In this document: piece by piece, positions 35,654-49,606 of the stretch | Position numbering within the stretch: the first letter of the stretch is position 1 | Layout: each line of letters opens with the position of its first letter | From: Bigelowiella natans CCMP2755 | Lineage: Eukaryota > Cercozoa > Chlorarachniophyceae | Direction: 5' to 3' | Assembly (NCBI GenBank): GCA_000320545.1 | Contig: ADNK01002555.1 | Span: forward strand, 29,284-93,283 | Length of the DNA stretch: 64,000 nucleotides | Program-made: the position numbers and the translations under genes | Notes under the pieces: model-generated | Told to the model about the DNA's origin: nothing | Seen by the model: only the letters and a program-made list of their open reading frames with translations | Database searches by the model: none

Positions 35654-38600
35654 TCCCGATCGAGCGATTGTTGAGTTTTGAGTGACAATCGGCCAAACGA
35701 GTTTCGGTCAAAAATGCATCCTTTCGAACGCCCAACCAAAACGTGTGAGGCGATTTGCTCATTTTCTTGGTTGTTGCAAGCTAGCAAGGCTGTGATTCAC
35801 GTGTTGCTCAGCGCTGCATGCACAATTTTGCTGCATCTGCTCTGCAAGTCTGGCCGGTGCTTCTGCAATGCGCGAGCACCTCTTTGTGCGCGCGTGTCTA
35901 GACGCACTGACGGCTGCGATGCGATGCTGCAAAATGATCGAAGCACCATGGCAAGTCACATCAGCACACGTTGCACTGTGGCACTCGCGTCCATCTCCAA
36001 ATCTCCAAATTCAGCTCTGGAGCCATCTTTCCACCTGCAGATCTGGCTGTCTTGTGCTCAGTGTCCATGATGTCACGTCTGTCCCAAACTCTGGTTGCAG
36101 CTGCAATCAGCGCAATGCCGCCGCGTGATGTAATCAACTGTCTGAAGCAAAACAAATGACACTCGGGGGCTCCATTGTGGCGCAGCAGCCAAACGCAAAC
36201 TGATCAACAATGACGCCCGCAGGCTCGATGCAACGCACGCAAGCTGCCTGCAACGCGCGCGTGCCTGAGTGCCGTGGGTGCCACGGTGCGCTAGCGACGT
36301 CTTTGCCATTCAAGTCAGTTTTTGAGCCCTTCTAGCTAGCCATGCCAGCTTGATTGCCAAGCCGCTCTGGCGCTGTGCGTCTAGCCATGACTAGCTCTGG
36401 GGACACCATCACGCCGTGTCACATGACCATTGAGCGTGCTGGCGTGTGCGTTACTGGATCGACTTGCATTGCTAGGTTGCGTGCAAGCAGGCGCGATGCA
36501 ACACGCTCTGCTGGTCTGATCTGGTGATCCAGTGATCTGCGTGATGCACGTGAGCAAGTGAGAGGAATCTGGGACGTGATGAAACGTTTTTTTCAATCAT
36601 TGTCCCAGCGTGGCTAGGTGGCTTGCTGCACCAGTCTAGCAGTGCATTTGCAAGTGAATTGCTGCAGTGTTGCGCGCATGGCGGTCGGTCAGAGACCAAG
36701 TGGATGCACGCACATGCACGTGTTCATCACAGCAATGATTGCAAGTCAGAGACTCAGTGCACGTGTGAACACACGCGTGTCTCTCACGCTAGCATCGCGC
36801 CATTTGTTTTGCCCACAACCAGTCAAAACCGTGCGCATCGCACTGGTCACAATGGTCTAGCTGTGTGCGGGTTCCAAATGGAACTTTCATGCATTGTTTG
36901 TTTCAACAGGTTCATCAGCGCATCTAGCTGCACCAGCACAGGTGTGGAGGCGGACACTTTGAACTTGAAACTGCAACCACCAGAAAACATCGCCCGCGCG
37001 CATTGCGTGCATGCCTAGATGTGCACCTTGCTGCACGTTTGCAGCCCAACGCTGAGATTTGCTGGGTGACGATCCAGCGTCAGGCAGCCTCGTTGGCGAA
37101 TCGCACTGTGGCTGACATTTGAACGCCCAATGATCTGAAAATCGCCACTTGAAAAATGAGCACATGTGCAAGTTCGTGCAATGTTCGGTCGCCGCAGAGC
37201 TCCCACGCACTTGCTTGATGTGCATTGAAACAGGTTCATCACAAAGTTCACAAAAGGTTCAATGTGAAATCAACTTGGCTGCATCAAAGCTTGAAAAGTC
37301 GATCCATTCCAGACCAAATTGCATCACGTTGAACAAGTCACGTGTGACTTGCAAAATCGCCACGTCGACGCACGCTGACCATGCTAGCATGGTCCAGTTT
37401 TGCAGTGCCAAGGTGGTGCATTGAGTTTTGCCAGTTTGGTCCAATTTTTCATTTCTTTGCAAATTCGAAACGGGGTCGACGAGACCTTTCACAAGTGCAT
37501 CAACCATTTTCATCAGATCAGAACGCCCGAGAAAGCACTTGAGATTCAAAAATCATCAACAATGCGCCAAAACAAGTGGTTTGACGCTGTTTTGAACCAA
37601 AGTGACCATTCAGACTGTTTTTTTTGGCTCGAGCACTTTCCAGTGCATTTCAATGAAGATGATTCTGACACGTCTAGACACGTCAAAGATGGCTCGATGG
37701 TGTGCATGCACTGTTCACGACGTGTGCACAACCTAGCAATGCGCACTGTGTGCACCGCTGGACTGTGTCTGCACGTGGTGCCACGGTGGTGCAGTGGCGC
37801 ACGTTGTCAACTTCACAGGGCCAGAGCTGAAGAAGGTGCACTCTGTTGCTGTGTGTCCCATTGTGACTCTGTCGCATCACGCAGCAGCACCTGGCTAGCT
37901 GGTGACCATTGGGGTTTGAACAAATCATGTTTGACACGAGCGCTCTGGCGGTGCTCTCAGTTGTTCCATTGCAGGATTGTTGCACACGCTAGCACGCACC
38001 GTCGATGGTTCAACGCGCACAATTGGACATTCCAGCATTGTTTGAAGCACACTGCTGATGTCAATTCGGCACGCAGTTTGAACTCAGATTTTGTCCAAGC
38101 AAGTTTTCTCGTCAGCTTGTGAATCACAAACAGGTCAAACCTGCAACGAACTTTGTGTTTGAGCAAGCAAGAGAGAAGCGTGCACACAGTTCCTGCACAC
38201 ACATGTCTCCAACCTTGTGTGCCCAATTCACACATCAGCTCTTTCGCTTCTCACCATGGCTCATCTGGTCGTGTGCAGTGTGCACGTTGGCACACAAGTG
38301 CACGCATGCATCCATGCATGCATGTGCACGGACGCACTTGTGACAATCTCCATGCATTGCTGTCGTGTGTGTTGTGCAATTGCGTGCCATTGCGTGCCAT
38401 TTCAGACAATGCTGCCAGCTGTGCCAGTGTGCTGGCATGGTGCGTGATGGCACACGCTGCACGTGCACGTGTTGTTTGGTCCAGTGGCACAAGTGGAGTC
38501 ATCCAGTCATGAACGGCACGTGTGCACTCAAAAGTGCACACGTGCGGGCACACGCCAGCAAGGTGACAGACCAGTCACGTGTGGTTCCCTTGCATGCTAG

Positions 38601-39591
38601 CATGCTTATGTGCGACGCAAGCGCGAGCTTTCAAAAGCGGTTTGAAGCTTCGATGCACATGCAGTGAGAAAGCGAGACGTGTTCACCCGCACCACTAGAC
38701 TAGCGCACCAGCGTGGCGCAGCGGGGTTTTTCCGTACACGTGTGATTGCATGGTGTGTGCGCACGCACTTGCATGCGCATTCAAAACACAGCTGCAGCGC
38801 TGCAAATTGGTTGCAAATCTTGCCAAACTTCTCATGTTTTTGGCAAAAAGAGCCGCCTGTGTTGCTGCCTTGAAGCTGACACGTTTTTGATCGTTTTTCG
38901 GTCAAAAATTGGATTTTGACGCTCGGCCAAGCTAGCAAGCTGCAGGTGTGTTCTGTGATCACGTTTGTTCATCGATCTGAAGCGCTGCGCGCACTCGCAT
39001 GCTTTGAAAGCTCATGATGACATGAGAATTTGTATTTGCACTCATTGCTGCTTCATGCATGCCACCATCCGTCCATCAAGTGGACTGCACTTCCTGCTGT
39101 GTGTGTGCGCCACGCTTTTGCTTTGGTTGACACTCGTCAAGTTTGTTGCTTCTCGTCCATGCACATCGCATTGCAGCCAAATGATTTCTTGGCCGCCACA
39201 TTATAGACACGTAATATCACATGTATACGTCATATGTGCTATTGCGGATACTTATCATAGACACGTAATATCATATGTGTATCACATATGCTATTACTAT
39301 GTCTATCATCCGTTCATGTGATGATCCAGCATGATTAGCAGGTAGCTCTAATAAGCTCAACAAGTCATCCATTACATCAATGATTCCACATGCGCATGCT
39401 CTGATGTGCCAGCTGCGTTGCTTCTCTTGCAAATTCGAGCTTTGTCTGGTGCCAAGCACACAGAAGCAACCTGTCATCGATCAATTGTTTGATGATGTGC
39501 CATGGAACGTGTTGCATGTGTCAAAAATTTGCGCTGAACTGCCTGTAGACTTCTGGGAGATTCTAACGCACAGACGGATACACATGTGGGT

Positions 39592-39629
<38 letters not shown>

Positions 39630-39710
39630 ACACAGGAACGCAAGAACACAGACGAACGCACAATTGCACAACGTCAGAGTCACATTTGGTGCAATTTTGA
39701 GATTTCAAGT
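35654..39710. other. Island 4: TA-free DNA in which TA survives only as CTAG
   Basis: This is the largest and most extreme island. By hand count, 36001-38400 has 19 TA steps in 2,400 bases, 17 of them inside CTAG, where about 150 would be expected at random. TGCA, CATG, GCATGC and CACGTG-like words are frequent and CpG is present. Because TAA and TAG are rare, long frames appear on both strands (up to 240 codons at 37400-38122), but they are Cys/His/Ser-rich and overlap antisense frames, as expected from composition. It lies between the retrotransposon and the 3' end of the ABCB gene. A CA repeat lies at 39593-39634. I recognise no gene in it. Confidence 0.75.
39203..39306. repeat. Twin imperfect hairpins inside island 4
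   Basis: Two adjacent inverted repeats share the motif ATAGACACGTAATATCA. The second (39257-39306) folds with about 23-base arms: ATAGACACGTAATATCATATGTG against CACATATGCTATTACTATGTCTAT. The first (about 39203-39246) is a weaker version. Both are TA-rich, unlike the island, so they look like later insertions. Confidence 0.65.
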
Positions 39711-39793
39711 GCGGAATTAAATAACAAACTGGGGGGGAAAGACGTTATGAGTGAAAACATATCCATTGAACATCCAAATGGCGTGATGGTTTA

Positions 39794-42700
39794 TCAATGC
39801 ATGCTGATTGGAACCTCAGGAAGCCGTTTGTTGTGATCAGAATGCCATCGAGAACCCATTTGCTACAAATAATATGAAAATACTAATCAATTTGTTAACC
39901 ATAATCAGGAGAAAAATGAGTTAATAATAAGAATGAAATTTTAACTATTCCGTCTATATTTACACAGATAGAAGTGCACTCTTGCACACATACAATAAAC
40001 GTACTGCACCTTAGAGTCTTGCTGTTCAAGAAGTATTCTCATTTTTTCAATTACTTCCGGAAGCTTCTTCAACTAAAGCAAATGAACAATGATGTAATGA
40101 TATATATATACTACAATATCGTCTTTATTTTATTGAAAATATTACAGATAAATCTCTGCCATGATGGCGCTGTTGTATGTCGCCCGACTTTGGTAGAATA
40201 GCCTGCATTCTCTGAATGTATAAAAGTATGTTTTAAACAACGCTGTGCTAAGAAAAAGATAATGGAAGAATTGATAGCTACATACAATACCAGTAGACAC
40301 ATACTAATCGGGACAGTCACTCTCACTTCTCATATTAGTGCAGTCTATTTTTTTAAAATGTTGATATATTCAAATAATTATTTATGTAGATGCATATGTG
40401 GTATACGCTTAGTAGTCATATGACACCTACCTAAGACCTTCACAAAATAAATGAAACTTAGAATATTTGTTGTAGATTGAATTATCTATACGATATGCAC
40501 CTTAAGCAACTTTCTCAGCTCTAGATCCCAATCGTCATCATACATATTATCAAATCATCATTAGCACCAGATATTTTACTGATACACAGAAATGTAAGTC
40601 GTAGCAAATATTCTGAGCCAAAATTCAAACTAAAGTATCGTCTCGTTAATTGTGTTGTACTAATATGAGTCACCTGTTAGCCTGGTCTCCTCCTCCTCTT
40701 TATTCAGTCTAACAATCTAATATTTTTACAATTGGTAGTAACAACATGCATTTTTCCTTAGAAACGTATGATGGCAAAGTTTACATTAACATGTAAATAA
40801 ATTATCTAATTAACAACAGATACATAATTAAGCTATAGATATAGAGTATAATAATGTATGATATGTGAAAGTAGGAGGGGCCTAACAACTAATATTTTCA
40901 AATCATCATCGTTGTGAATCAACGCATTGACTGTTATATTATCATAAACTAACCGGTGAACTTGTTGTTGTTGTTGTTGTTGTTGTTTTCAAAGAGTCGC
41001 CATCAACAGTATTTGTTGATACAGTAATCTTAATATCTTCTTCTTTTACATCCGCTGATAGGAGCCCTACATGACACCAATCATCAATTGCAACAAGCAT
41101 ATGTGCTAACGAAGTGCCTTCCAAAAAAATAGAGATTCTGATGAAATTACGATATCCAATCGTTCAAACCTAATTCACTGAAGTGAGTCAACTATTATGA
41201 ATTGTATATCATACAATTTATGCATTTTCAAACACGCACATACACATACACTTAGATGTTAATGTAGTTATTACTTGGTCTATTAAAGTTGAACTCTTTT
41301 TTTAAGTCTACTTCTTACTTTTTTTCTTTTTCTTCTTCTTCGAAAAAAACAAGGTAGATTTCGGTACTGCTCCTACTTCAGAGCTGCTGCTAGTTTCGTC
41401 TGGTATGTTTATAATGCACAACAAAATTCAGAATTTATTTCGTATTGGTTCTTTCATATCTTATCATCATCACTTCTACTCTGGCTAAATACGCAAAAGT
41501 ACTAGTGGGTATAGTTAGGCCATCATCGCAGTGGTATACACACAGCAGCAAATATGTTTCAGTAAAAGAAGTGAATAGAATTATTAGTAGTAAAAACTAC
41601 ATATATGTGAATAACAGCAACTTTTACAGAACATCCCTTCCACCACCACCACCAGCAGCAGCAATAAGTACAAGTACAACTATATATAAGGCAGTAGTAT
41701 CGATACATAAATGATGCATACTTATAGAGTAACATTGACTACTGTGGGAAGTAGTAGTAGTAGTAGTATCATCATTATTTTGTTTTTGCTTACCTTCTTG
41801 TTCAGATTTCTTAATTTGCTGTCGTTTGACAAGAGAGGCATAAACTCCTGTTCCATTCTTTAATAATTCTTCATGAGTTCCTTCCTCCCAATTCTTGCCA
41901 TCTTTTAGTACGATGATCTAATAATTCAACAATCTTTCTTAGCTGAGCACAAGGAGTTGATAATGATAGTCGCACATAGACATCTATCCTCGTCTCATAG
42001 TATGTAGGCAAATTCTCAATATTACATGACGATGAAATGATCAGCACTCTTCTATACCTTATTTGCATTTCGAATTGTGCTCAATCGATGAGCGATAACG
42101 ACAGTTGTGCCCCCCACCTTTAATTTTGAGGGATTGTCATTTGCTCATAAACAAGTATTGAAACCTGCTCAATTGCTGATGCTGCTACTTCTTCTACTAC
42201 TAATACCACTGCTACTAATCAAGTGTATAATATAAGTATGTCAATGCATCATGCTCATCATCGTCCCCAAGAGGAATTCTGATACTACTATTACTACTAC
42301 TACTACTACTACTACATATTGTTGCCCCCCCCCTCTTGTGTATGCTTGATGTTTTATGAATCTCATATCCTATCAATCACCACCTCTTTTATCATTTCGT
42401 CTAAAGCCTTTTGTACTTTCTCTTCAGCATGTGCATCAAGAGCGCTTGTCGCTTCATCCTAAGGAGGGGTAGGCAGGCAGGTAGGTAGGTAGGTAGGTAG
42501 GTAGGTATTAGGGTATTTAAGGAGGATGAGGAGGAGGATGAGGATGAGGATGATGAGGAGGAGGATGAGGAGGAGGAGGAGGAGGATGAGGAGGAGGAGG
42601 AGGGTTAGGGTGTACAGATTTTACATCGTTTGAGCTCAAGCGTGTGTGTTTATGTGTGTACGTGCGTGCGTGTGCATGTGTTGATGCATTACATGTTGAA

Positions 42701-45700
42701 CATACTACTATTACCAATTGCAGTACCATTATCATCGGCAGCAGCAGCATCATCACGTGTATCATCAAACCCGCTATGCGCATGCTAACTACTAATACTA
42801 ATTTGAGTAGCAGTATCTACAACGAATTCTATCTTCTATGATGAAGATAAAGAAGATTAGAGAACACGCTGCTACCCTACCCACCAGAAGGAGCATAGAA
42901 GGCTTCGTGAGTAAGGCTCTTGCAATTGCGATTCTAGCATTAGGATTAAGGTTAGCATTATCCTTGCAGCAGTCACAGAGTATATCATATAACCGAAGAA
43001 TTCTTGTTTCAAGCAAAAGCAAAAAAAGAGCATAAGTGATCATATAACATAATTTGTTTCACCTTTGCTTTTGACCTCCAGACAACTTAATTCCTCGTTC
43101 TCCCACCTTCCACACACCATTATTAACATCATCATGATCATGATCATCATCTTGTGAGTGAGTGGCTGATTGATTGAATGACCTCTGTTCGTAGACGATC
43201 TGGAAGCTTTCTCACAAAGTCCCAAGCATTGGCCTATTATACATGCAATACATGTTGTTGCATCAGCCAGCTAGTAGCATTGAAAGACAACGGTGATAAG
43301 TGGTAGGTAGGTAGGTAGATTGGTTGGTAGGAGTACATCAAAGTTGATGCAATAAACACTAACTGCTCACCTTCTTCAACGCGCAAATGATCTCTTCGTC
43401 TGAAGGTGCTTTATCTGTTTGCAGAAATGAATTGGAATCACTACTTATTGGTACTTACATGTTGCGTACAACAACCAACTAATTATGTGCCCAAATACGA
43501 ATGTATTGTGGTGTAATTGATCTTAACACGATATATGTGATACCTGTGCAGCCATAGATAAGATTTTCTCTAATTGTTTTATTGAATAGAACAGGCTCTT
43601 GCGATACAACACCTAAATATTAATTATATATCACTATTTATTACAGAGGTGGTATTTAATGTTGAGTAGTAGTGCATTGTGTACGTATTGATGATACAAC
43701 TGAAAGATTGGTCTCACAACATCGTATTCTTACTATGGTGCTCCTTACTACATACAATGAAGAAAAGTACTATATTTACCTATGCATTGTCGTAGAGCTC
43801 TAGGATTATATTCCTCTAAAGGTTTGTCGTCAAGTATAATAGACCTGCACCATGATAGGAATTACATCACCATTAAGTCAAGTACCAGCAGTAGTAGTAG
43901 AGAAGCAGTGGTGGTAGTAGTAGTTGTTGTAGTAGTAGTTGTAGTAGTAGTAGCATTAGTAGTACCCTCTCTGCACACTATAAAACCGTTGCAGCAGTCG
44001 TACAACCTAAAAGAAAAAATAATAACACAAATACGCACGATGATGCAGCAGAAACACACATAAAAACTATAACTTATATATATTGTATCAACATATTTTG
44101 CCGATATAATAGTTCCTAGTATATCATGTTTTTATGTCCTCTCTTGAACATTACCCTTAATCTACTTCCTTCCTTCTCTGAAGATCATCATCATCATCAT
44201 CTTCTTCTTTTTCTTCTTCTTCTTTCAGCTTTTTTTCTTCTTACTATCGTTACTACTTACCGAGCTTTTTCCACTACCAGAGGGTCCAACAAATGCCACA
44301 ATCTGTACAGGTATTAGTAGTATTAGTGGTAGTAATAGTAGTAGTAGTAGTCGTAGTAGCAGTAGTATGGTTAGGAGGAATTTCTGATGACTACGTTTCA
44401 CATCTCCATCTCAACCTCCTCCTATTGCTACTTCTACTACTATTGGTCATTCATCACCAAAACAACATGGTAAGGGGGGGAGGGTTGGACGAAATTGAGA
44501 GGCAGATTACTACAGTACAAAGTGAGTATCTCTGAAGGAATGAGCACACACGTAATCATTATTACTATCGGCAGCTACTCCTTCTTCGCCATTTGTTATG
44601 TCTGATACTACTATCAATCAATCAATCATCATCTTTGAATTACTACCTGCCCTTTTTCAGCTACGAAGTTAAGTCCGTTTAATACCAGCACGTCTTGTCG
44701 TGTAGGGTACCTAAAGAGAGAGAAGTAGTAGTAGTAGTAGTAGTAGTAGTCGCTTTTGAATCAACAGAGAAAAATCTTAATTAATCAGCAAATAGCAGTA
44801 CAGTACTTTACTACTGTCCTCCCAACATGAAGAAATCATGTGCTACTTATTATTTGCTATTATAACAATACATTTAGGATTTTTTTTCTTTTAATTGATA
44901 AACAAATAATTAGCGTTAATAGTACATGAATACGACGTCCTTAAATTCTATTTTCCCTCCAATCATTTCAGGTGTATAGCTGCCAGTAGTACACTGCTGC
45001 TTCTAATATGATGTGTGATTATAAAATATGATTATTGTAATAATAATAGTAATAGTGATAATAATAAAATAGTTATCACTTCTTAAAGTATGATATTGCA
45101 ATTGATCAAATTCCGACAAGCAAGTTCCTTTCTCTTCCTTAATAGATTTCTTACTTGTACACGTAGTAATAATTAATAATAGCTCAAGGAGGGAGATCGT
45201 ACCATGATATCTCTTTCATGATGAGGAGAAGGAGGAGGAGTAGACTAGTGCAATAATACTATATCTTACTACTAATAATAGTGCTACTACAAGTGTTGGT
45301 ATCCACTACTACTACTACTACTAGTTCTACATTGGGTTGTTCTTCTTCTTCGCTTTTATGTTTGGTGCGTAGAGGTTCAATCTGGTTAAAATAAATCATT
45401 TTTACCACCGAAGAAACTGACAACATAAACATACAAACTGCACAGTTTAGACTATACTACAATTTGTATTATTGACCATTGGCTTACTCTCAAGGATGTT
45501 TACGAGTTGTTCTGCCTGTTATAATGTCCCAATATGCATAATAAATGATGATGGTGGGTGAAGTATCATGAAATAATAACAAATGGATGATAATAGCAAT
45601 ATGGATGGGGAAAACAAAAGCTTTGGCAAACCAACATAAAGGTTAAGAATCGTGGTCATGCTATTTGTATATGTTATTAATTGATCTTATTATTACTACG

Positions 45701-47290
45701 TGTTACAGAACATCGTTATTCGTATCTATCTAATTTATGATAAAGGTACCCATCATCCTACCCCCCCCCCCCATCCTAATCTACAACCTACTACCTCTGG
45801 CATTGCATCAGTAAGTGTTCGTATGGTTGAGAAGAATGACGTCAAATTGCTGGAGAGATTCTAACAAAACCACGACAAGATAACATCATGTTAACAACCC
45901 GTACTTTTCATTCTCTACATGGCAATAGAAAACATATACACATTTTTTGGAAAATGAAACAACTTGTGTGCGCTTGATTGTTAGATTTAGCGTCGTATTG
46001 TTGCCATTATTTATTGTTATCATTATTATTACTGTTGTTATATATGTAATAATACTGAACATAGTTAAAACGATGATGATTAATACTTTGGCTGAATCCA
46101 CGAGGATAACCATATCTTCAGGCCTCAAAGCAGAATGAACGTTCTAATAATAACACAAATTGATCACTTAGATAACAATTAAGTGTGGAAAAATTCAAGG
46201 AAATTGGGCATTCAATGAAACACTGACACACAACAACTCATTCAAACAAAAAAGACAACCTGCAAAAAACTAATATGCATGTTTGCTTGTAGTGCAAGTA
46301 ACATAGTAGATAGGAGTGATATATGATGATTTTGAACGGTAGAAAAGAAGTAACGAAAAGAAGATATTCTACTAATACAACTCTACATTCATCATCAAGC
46401 AAACACAATGGCTGTTACCACAACTACCTGCACTAAGTACCCCGCGTAACACATGAAGGTTATGTCAATCATTTGCCTTACAGATGAGTTGACGAGACTA
46501 ATGCCCTGTTTATTTGGGTGGTAGTGGTGGTGATAACAGTGGCATAAAATACAGGTAGCATCATGCTGATGAAGGAGCAGCAGAAAGGAATCATCAATGC
46601 AGACATGAGCCAGCAACAACTTGAATTGGTGGTGATCACATGCATGATATCACATTCATGGCACATAGTAGTAGTGGTAGTTGTGTATTGGTCAAGTAGT
46701 ACTGGTTATATTCATAGCACATAGTAGAAGTGGTAGTTGTGGTAGTGGTGGTCTTTGTTGAAGCGATGCAATTGTGCTTCATCTCACAGTCATTTCATGC
46801 AGTTATCGTTCAGAATGCATCATGATGATGAGGATGATGATGATCAAAATGAGATCATTCTCATTAGTGTAAAAGGCATTCCTTGGCAACAGTCAACATC
46901 GTAAATGCCAAAAGCAGTACTCCTACCTGTTCCATTGCCATAGTTTCAAAACGAATAGCAGAGCTGATCATTATTAAAAGTTATTTGCAGTTAGATATAG
47001 ATACTACTTATGTCATCACGCATCACCTCGCTTTCTGCATATTATCGTATTCTTGGATCTCAAGATTTTCACGGCCTGAATTATGACAAATACGCTATCA
47101 TTCATTTAACACTGAGAAGGTTTCATGAGGCCTCTTGAAATAGATCTTCTTCTTGATAGTAATTTATAATCATCATCATGCTGTTAATCATCCTACCTGC
47201 TATAATGCAGTAGCATCACTGGACAATTTATCCATTCGACGATATCATCATCATCATCATCATCATCATTATCATCATCATCATCATGTG

Positions 47291-47327
<37 letters not shown>

Positions 47328-47505
47328 TATTACCAAATGATCGCATTGTACGTATATTGGAGAGAACTTCATTGATATTATACCCCTCACGATACCTCCT
47401 ATATGATCTACATATGTAGCCATCCATTTAAACAGCAGCAGCCATAAATAAGGGAAATCATTAGGAGCTATAATGCTTATTATAAATCTTATGTGTTAAT
47501 AAAAT

Positions 47506-47547
<42 letters not shown>

Positions 47548-49044
47548 TCTCCCTCTCTCTCTATCTCTCTCTCTCCTTGATAAGTAGAAGTAATCACACG
47601 CACACACACACTCACACACACACACGCACACACACAACGTCCACATACAACACACACTACCTATCCCACATCCATGACATTCTCCGCCAAGAATACCTGA
47701 AGTAACAACGATAATGTGTGTGTGTGTGTGTGTGCGTGTGTGTAATTTCAACAATAATACCGCATCATGGCATGAGAGGTTATTATTATTACATTGCCAT
47801 CGGAACCGATATAGGAAGAGAGGCAAGTGAAAGCAGAGTTAACTTCGGTGATTTTGCCCAGAGAAGACTCAAATGTGCTACAATTCTAGGGAATACAATT
47901 ATCATGAGATGAAGAAGATGATGAAGAAGAAGAGGAAGCAAGTAACAAAAGATTGTTATCACTAACTCGATTAAATATTACCATTCATTATAACTCCTTC
48001 ATATAAAATCATACACAGTCATCATTTGAATTTGGCTCATGTTTATACCACGTATTAACGTAGTTATTATATTTTCAGATATTTTCTTTTGCTTGAGATA
48101 AAAATAATAGTAAAATTGTGTATCACACTACCATTCATTATTGATCATGAATGGCATTATTTTGTATTAGTTGTAAAAAAACATTGCGTTGTAAGCTACT
48201 ACTACTACTAACCTAGAGACAGTAGAAAGCATGTTCAGAGGAGTGTGTATTAGCATTCCTAATACCGCACTTGGCATGTACCTTATAACATATAACCAAA
48301 AAAACCAATAAAATAGTTAGGAAGGTTAGCACCTGCAGAAGACCTATCAGTAGCAAATTACCCATCAATTAGCAGTAGTAGCACATAACGTTGTACATCC
48401 AAATATAAGAATAGTGTTGTTTAAAAACTACTCCGCCGTATTTATAGGTACCAGATATGAATGAGTGTATCATTATTATTATCATCACGAGTACAATACG
48501 TGATATGAATGAAGTAGTGTATTATTTATTACTAATATTAATATCAGCACGAATACAATACTACGTGATTCGCATAATCTCATCCACTCGATTTGCGTCA
48601 AAATACTGCATATCCTAAGCAATACGATAATTATAGTAGCATCAAATAAACAAACAGTAGTAACAGGTTCAAGTTATGACATCATCATACCGATAAAGAT
48701 GAGGAAATGAATGAAGCCTATAGTGCATAGGATGACAATGATGATGATGACTATTATCATTATTATGATATACCGCATGTCTTTCATTGTCTCTTTTTTG
48801 TTGTTCAGAGAACTATGGCAGAACCCATTTCGAGATTGTACGATTTTGAAAATGTGGATGTGTAGTAGTAGCAGTAGCAACAATAGCATCTGTGTCTTTG
48901 AATTTGTGACAAGTTATAGGTTATTTTTAAGTAAGGAAGAAGTAGTAACAAGTCATCATCTATTATTATATCCTTCACTACCACCTGTGAGAGAATAGCT
49001 CTATAAATATCTTTACGTATTATAGATAAGGAAGCACATCTCAT
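39794..49044 (-). CDS. ABCB-type ABC transporter (membrane domain then NBD, with C-terminal extension)
   Basis: This family exports peptides, lipids or drugs. Membrane-domain exons on the minus strand: SIIRKDIYRAILSQ (about 49044-48985), MPSAVLGMLIHTPLNMLSTV (48282-48213), WAKSPKLTLLSLASLPIS (47885-47807), and SSVRQMIDITFMCYAGYLV (46505-46428). NBD exons: Walker A VGPSGSGKSS (44302-44261), LLQRFYSVQRG, ILDDKPLEEYNPRALRQ, Q-loop VVSQEPVLFN (near 43.6 kb), signature LSGGQKQR (43106-43063), Walker B and D-loop MLLL/DEATSALD (42.9 and 42.45 kb) and H-loop TVVIAHRLSTIRNANK (ends 42058). All motifs are intact. After the NBD, more exons add an acidic, poly-Thr linker, a hydrophobic helix (MCLLVLYVAINSSIIFFLA, near 40.3 kb) and a charged tail (40072-40010, 39862-39794, stop). 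Only one NBD is seen, so it is a half-transporter. Some junctions are unresolved. Confidence 0.85.
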
Positions 49045-49050
49045 ACTAAG

Positions 49051-49082
<32 letters not shown>

Positions 49083-49365
49083 AAATGGTGAATCAACACA
49101 CAATCACAAATACCATATAACAAACGCTACATATTCTCCAATATATATATAGATATTGTGTATCAAATTTTGGTCGGTCGGGTCTTAGTAATGAACCGTA
49201 ATGGTGTTATTTGAAAATACAGAAAATGAAGAATAAAACTTAGGTATATCATAATCATAATACAACTGTCCTCGTTATTATATGATTGAAAATAGTACTA
49301 CCTCGTGTTCAAATACGATTGTGCTACTCCAAGCATCTAATTGTAGCCGTAGAAGTATATGCATG

Positions 49366-49406
<41 letters not shown>

Positions 49407-49606
49407 AGAATAATAGATGAATGAAATGACCGTTTCTTCATGTTCGTAACTCTGTACTTCTAATGTAATATCTATATATGATTTATGAAACATATATAAT
49501 ATATATGCATAATCTGGATCACTACTCTGATATTAATCCCATTGCCCTGATTTTCCTACCTACAACTACCACTACTACTACTACAACTACTACTAATTCC
49601 TACAAC

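Noticed and set aside
37400-38122. 240-codon frame in island 4
   Set aside because: Stop-poor composition explains it. It is Cys/His/Ser-rich, overlaps antisense frames of similar quality, and matches no family.
35654-39710. Island 4 as a giant-virus or virophage insertion
   Set aside because: No viral hallmark protein (capsid, packaging ATPase, polymerase) is visible in any frame. Only composition hints at foreign DNA.
47245-47290. Periodic ATC array as a CRISPR-like or regulatory array
   Set aside because: It is a plain trinucleotide microsatellite without spacers, in a eukaryotic intron.
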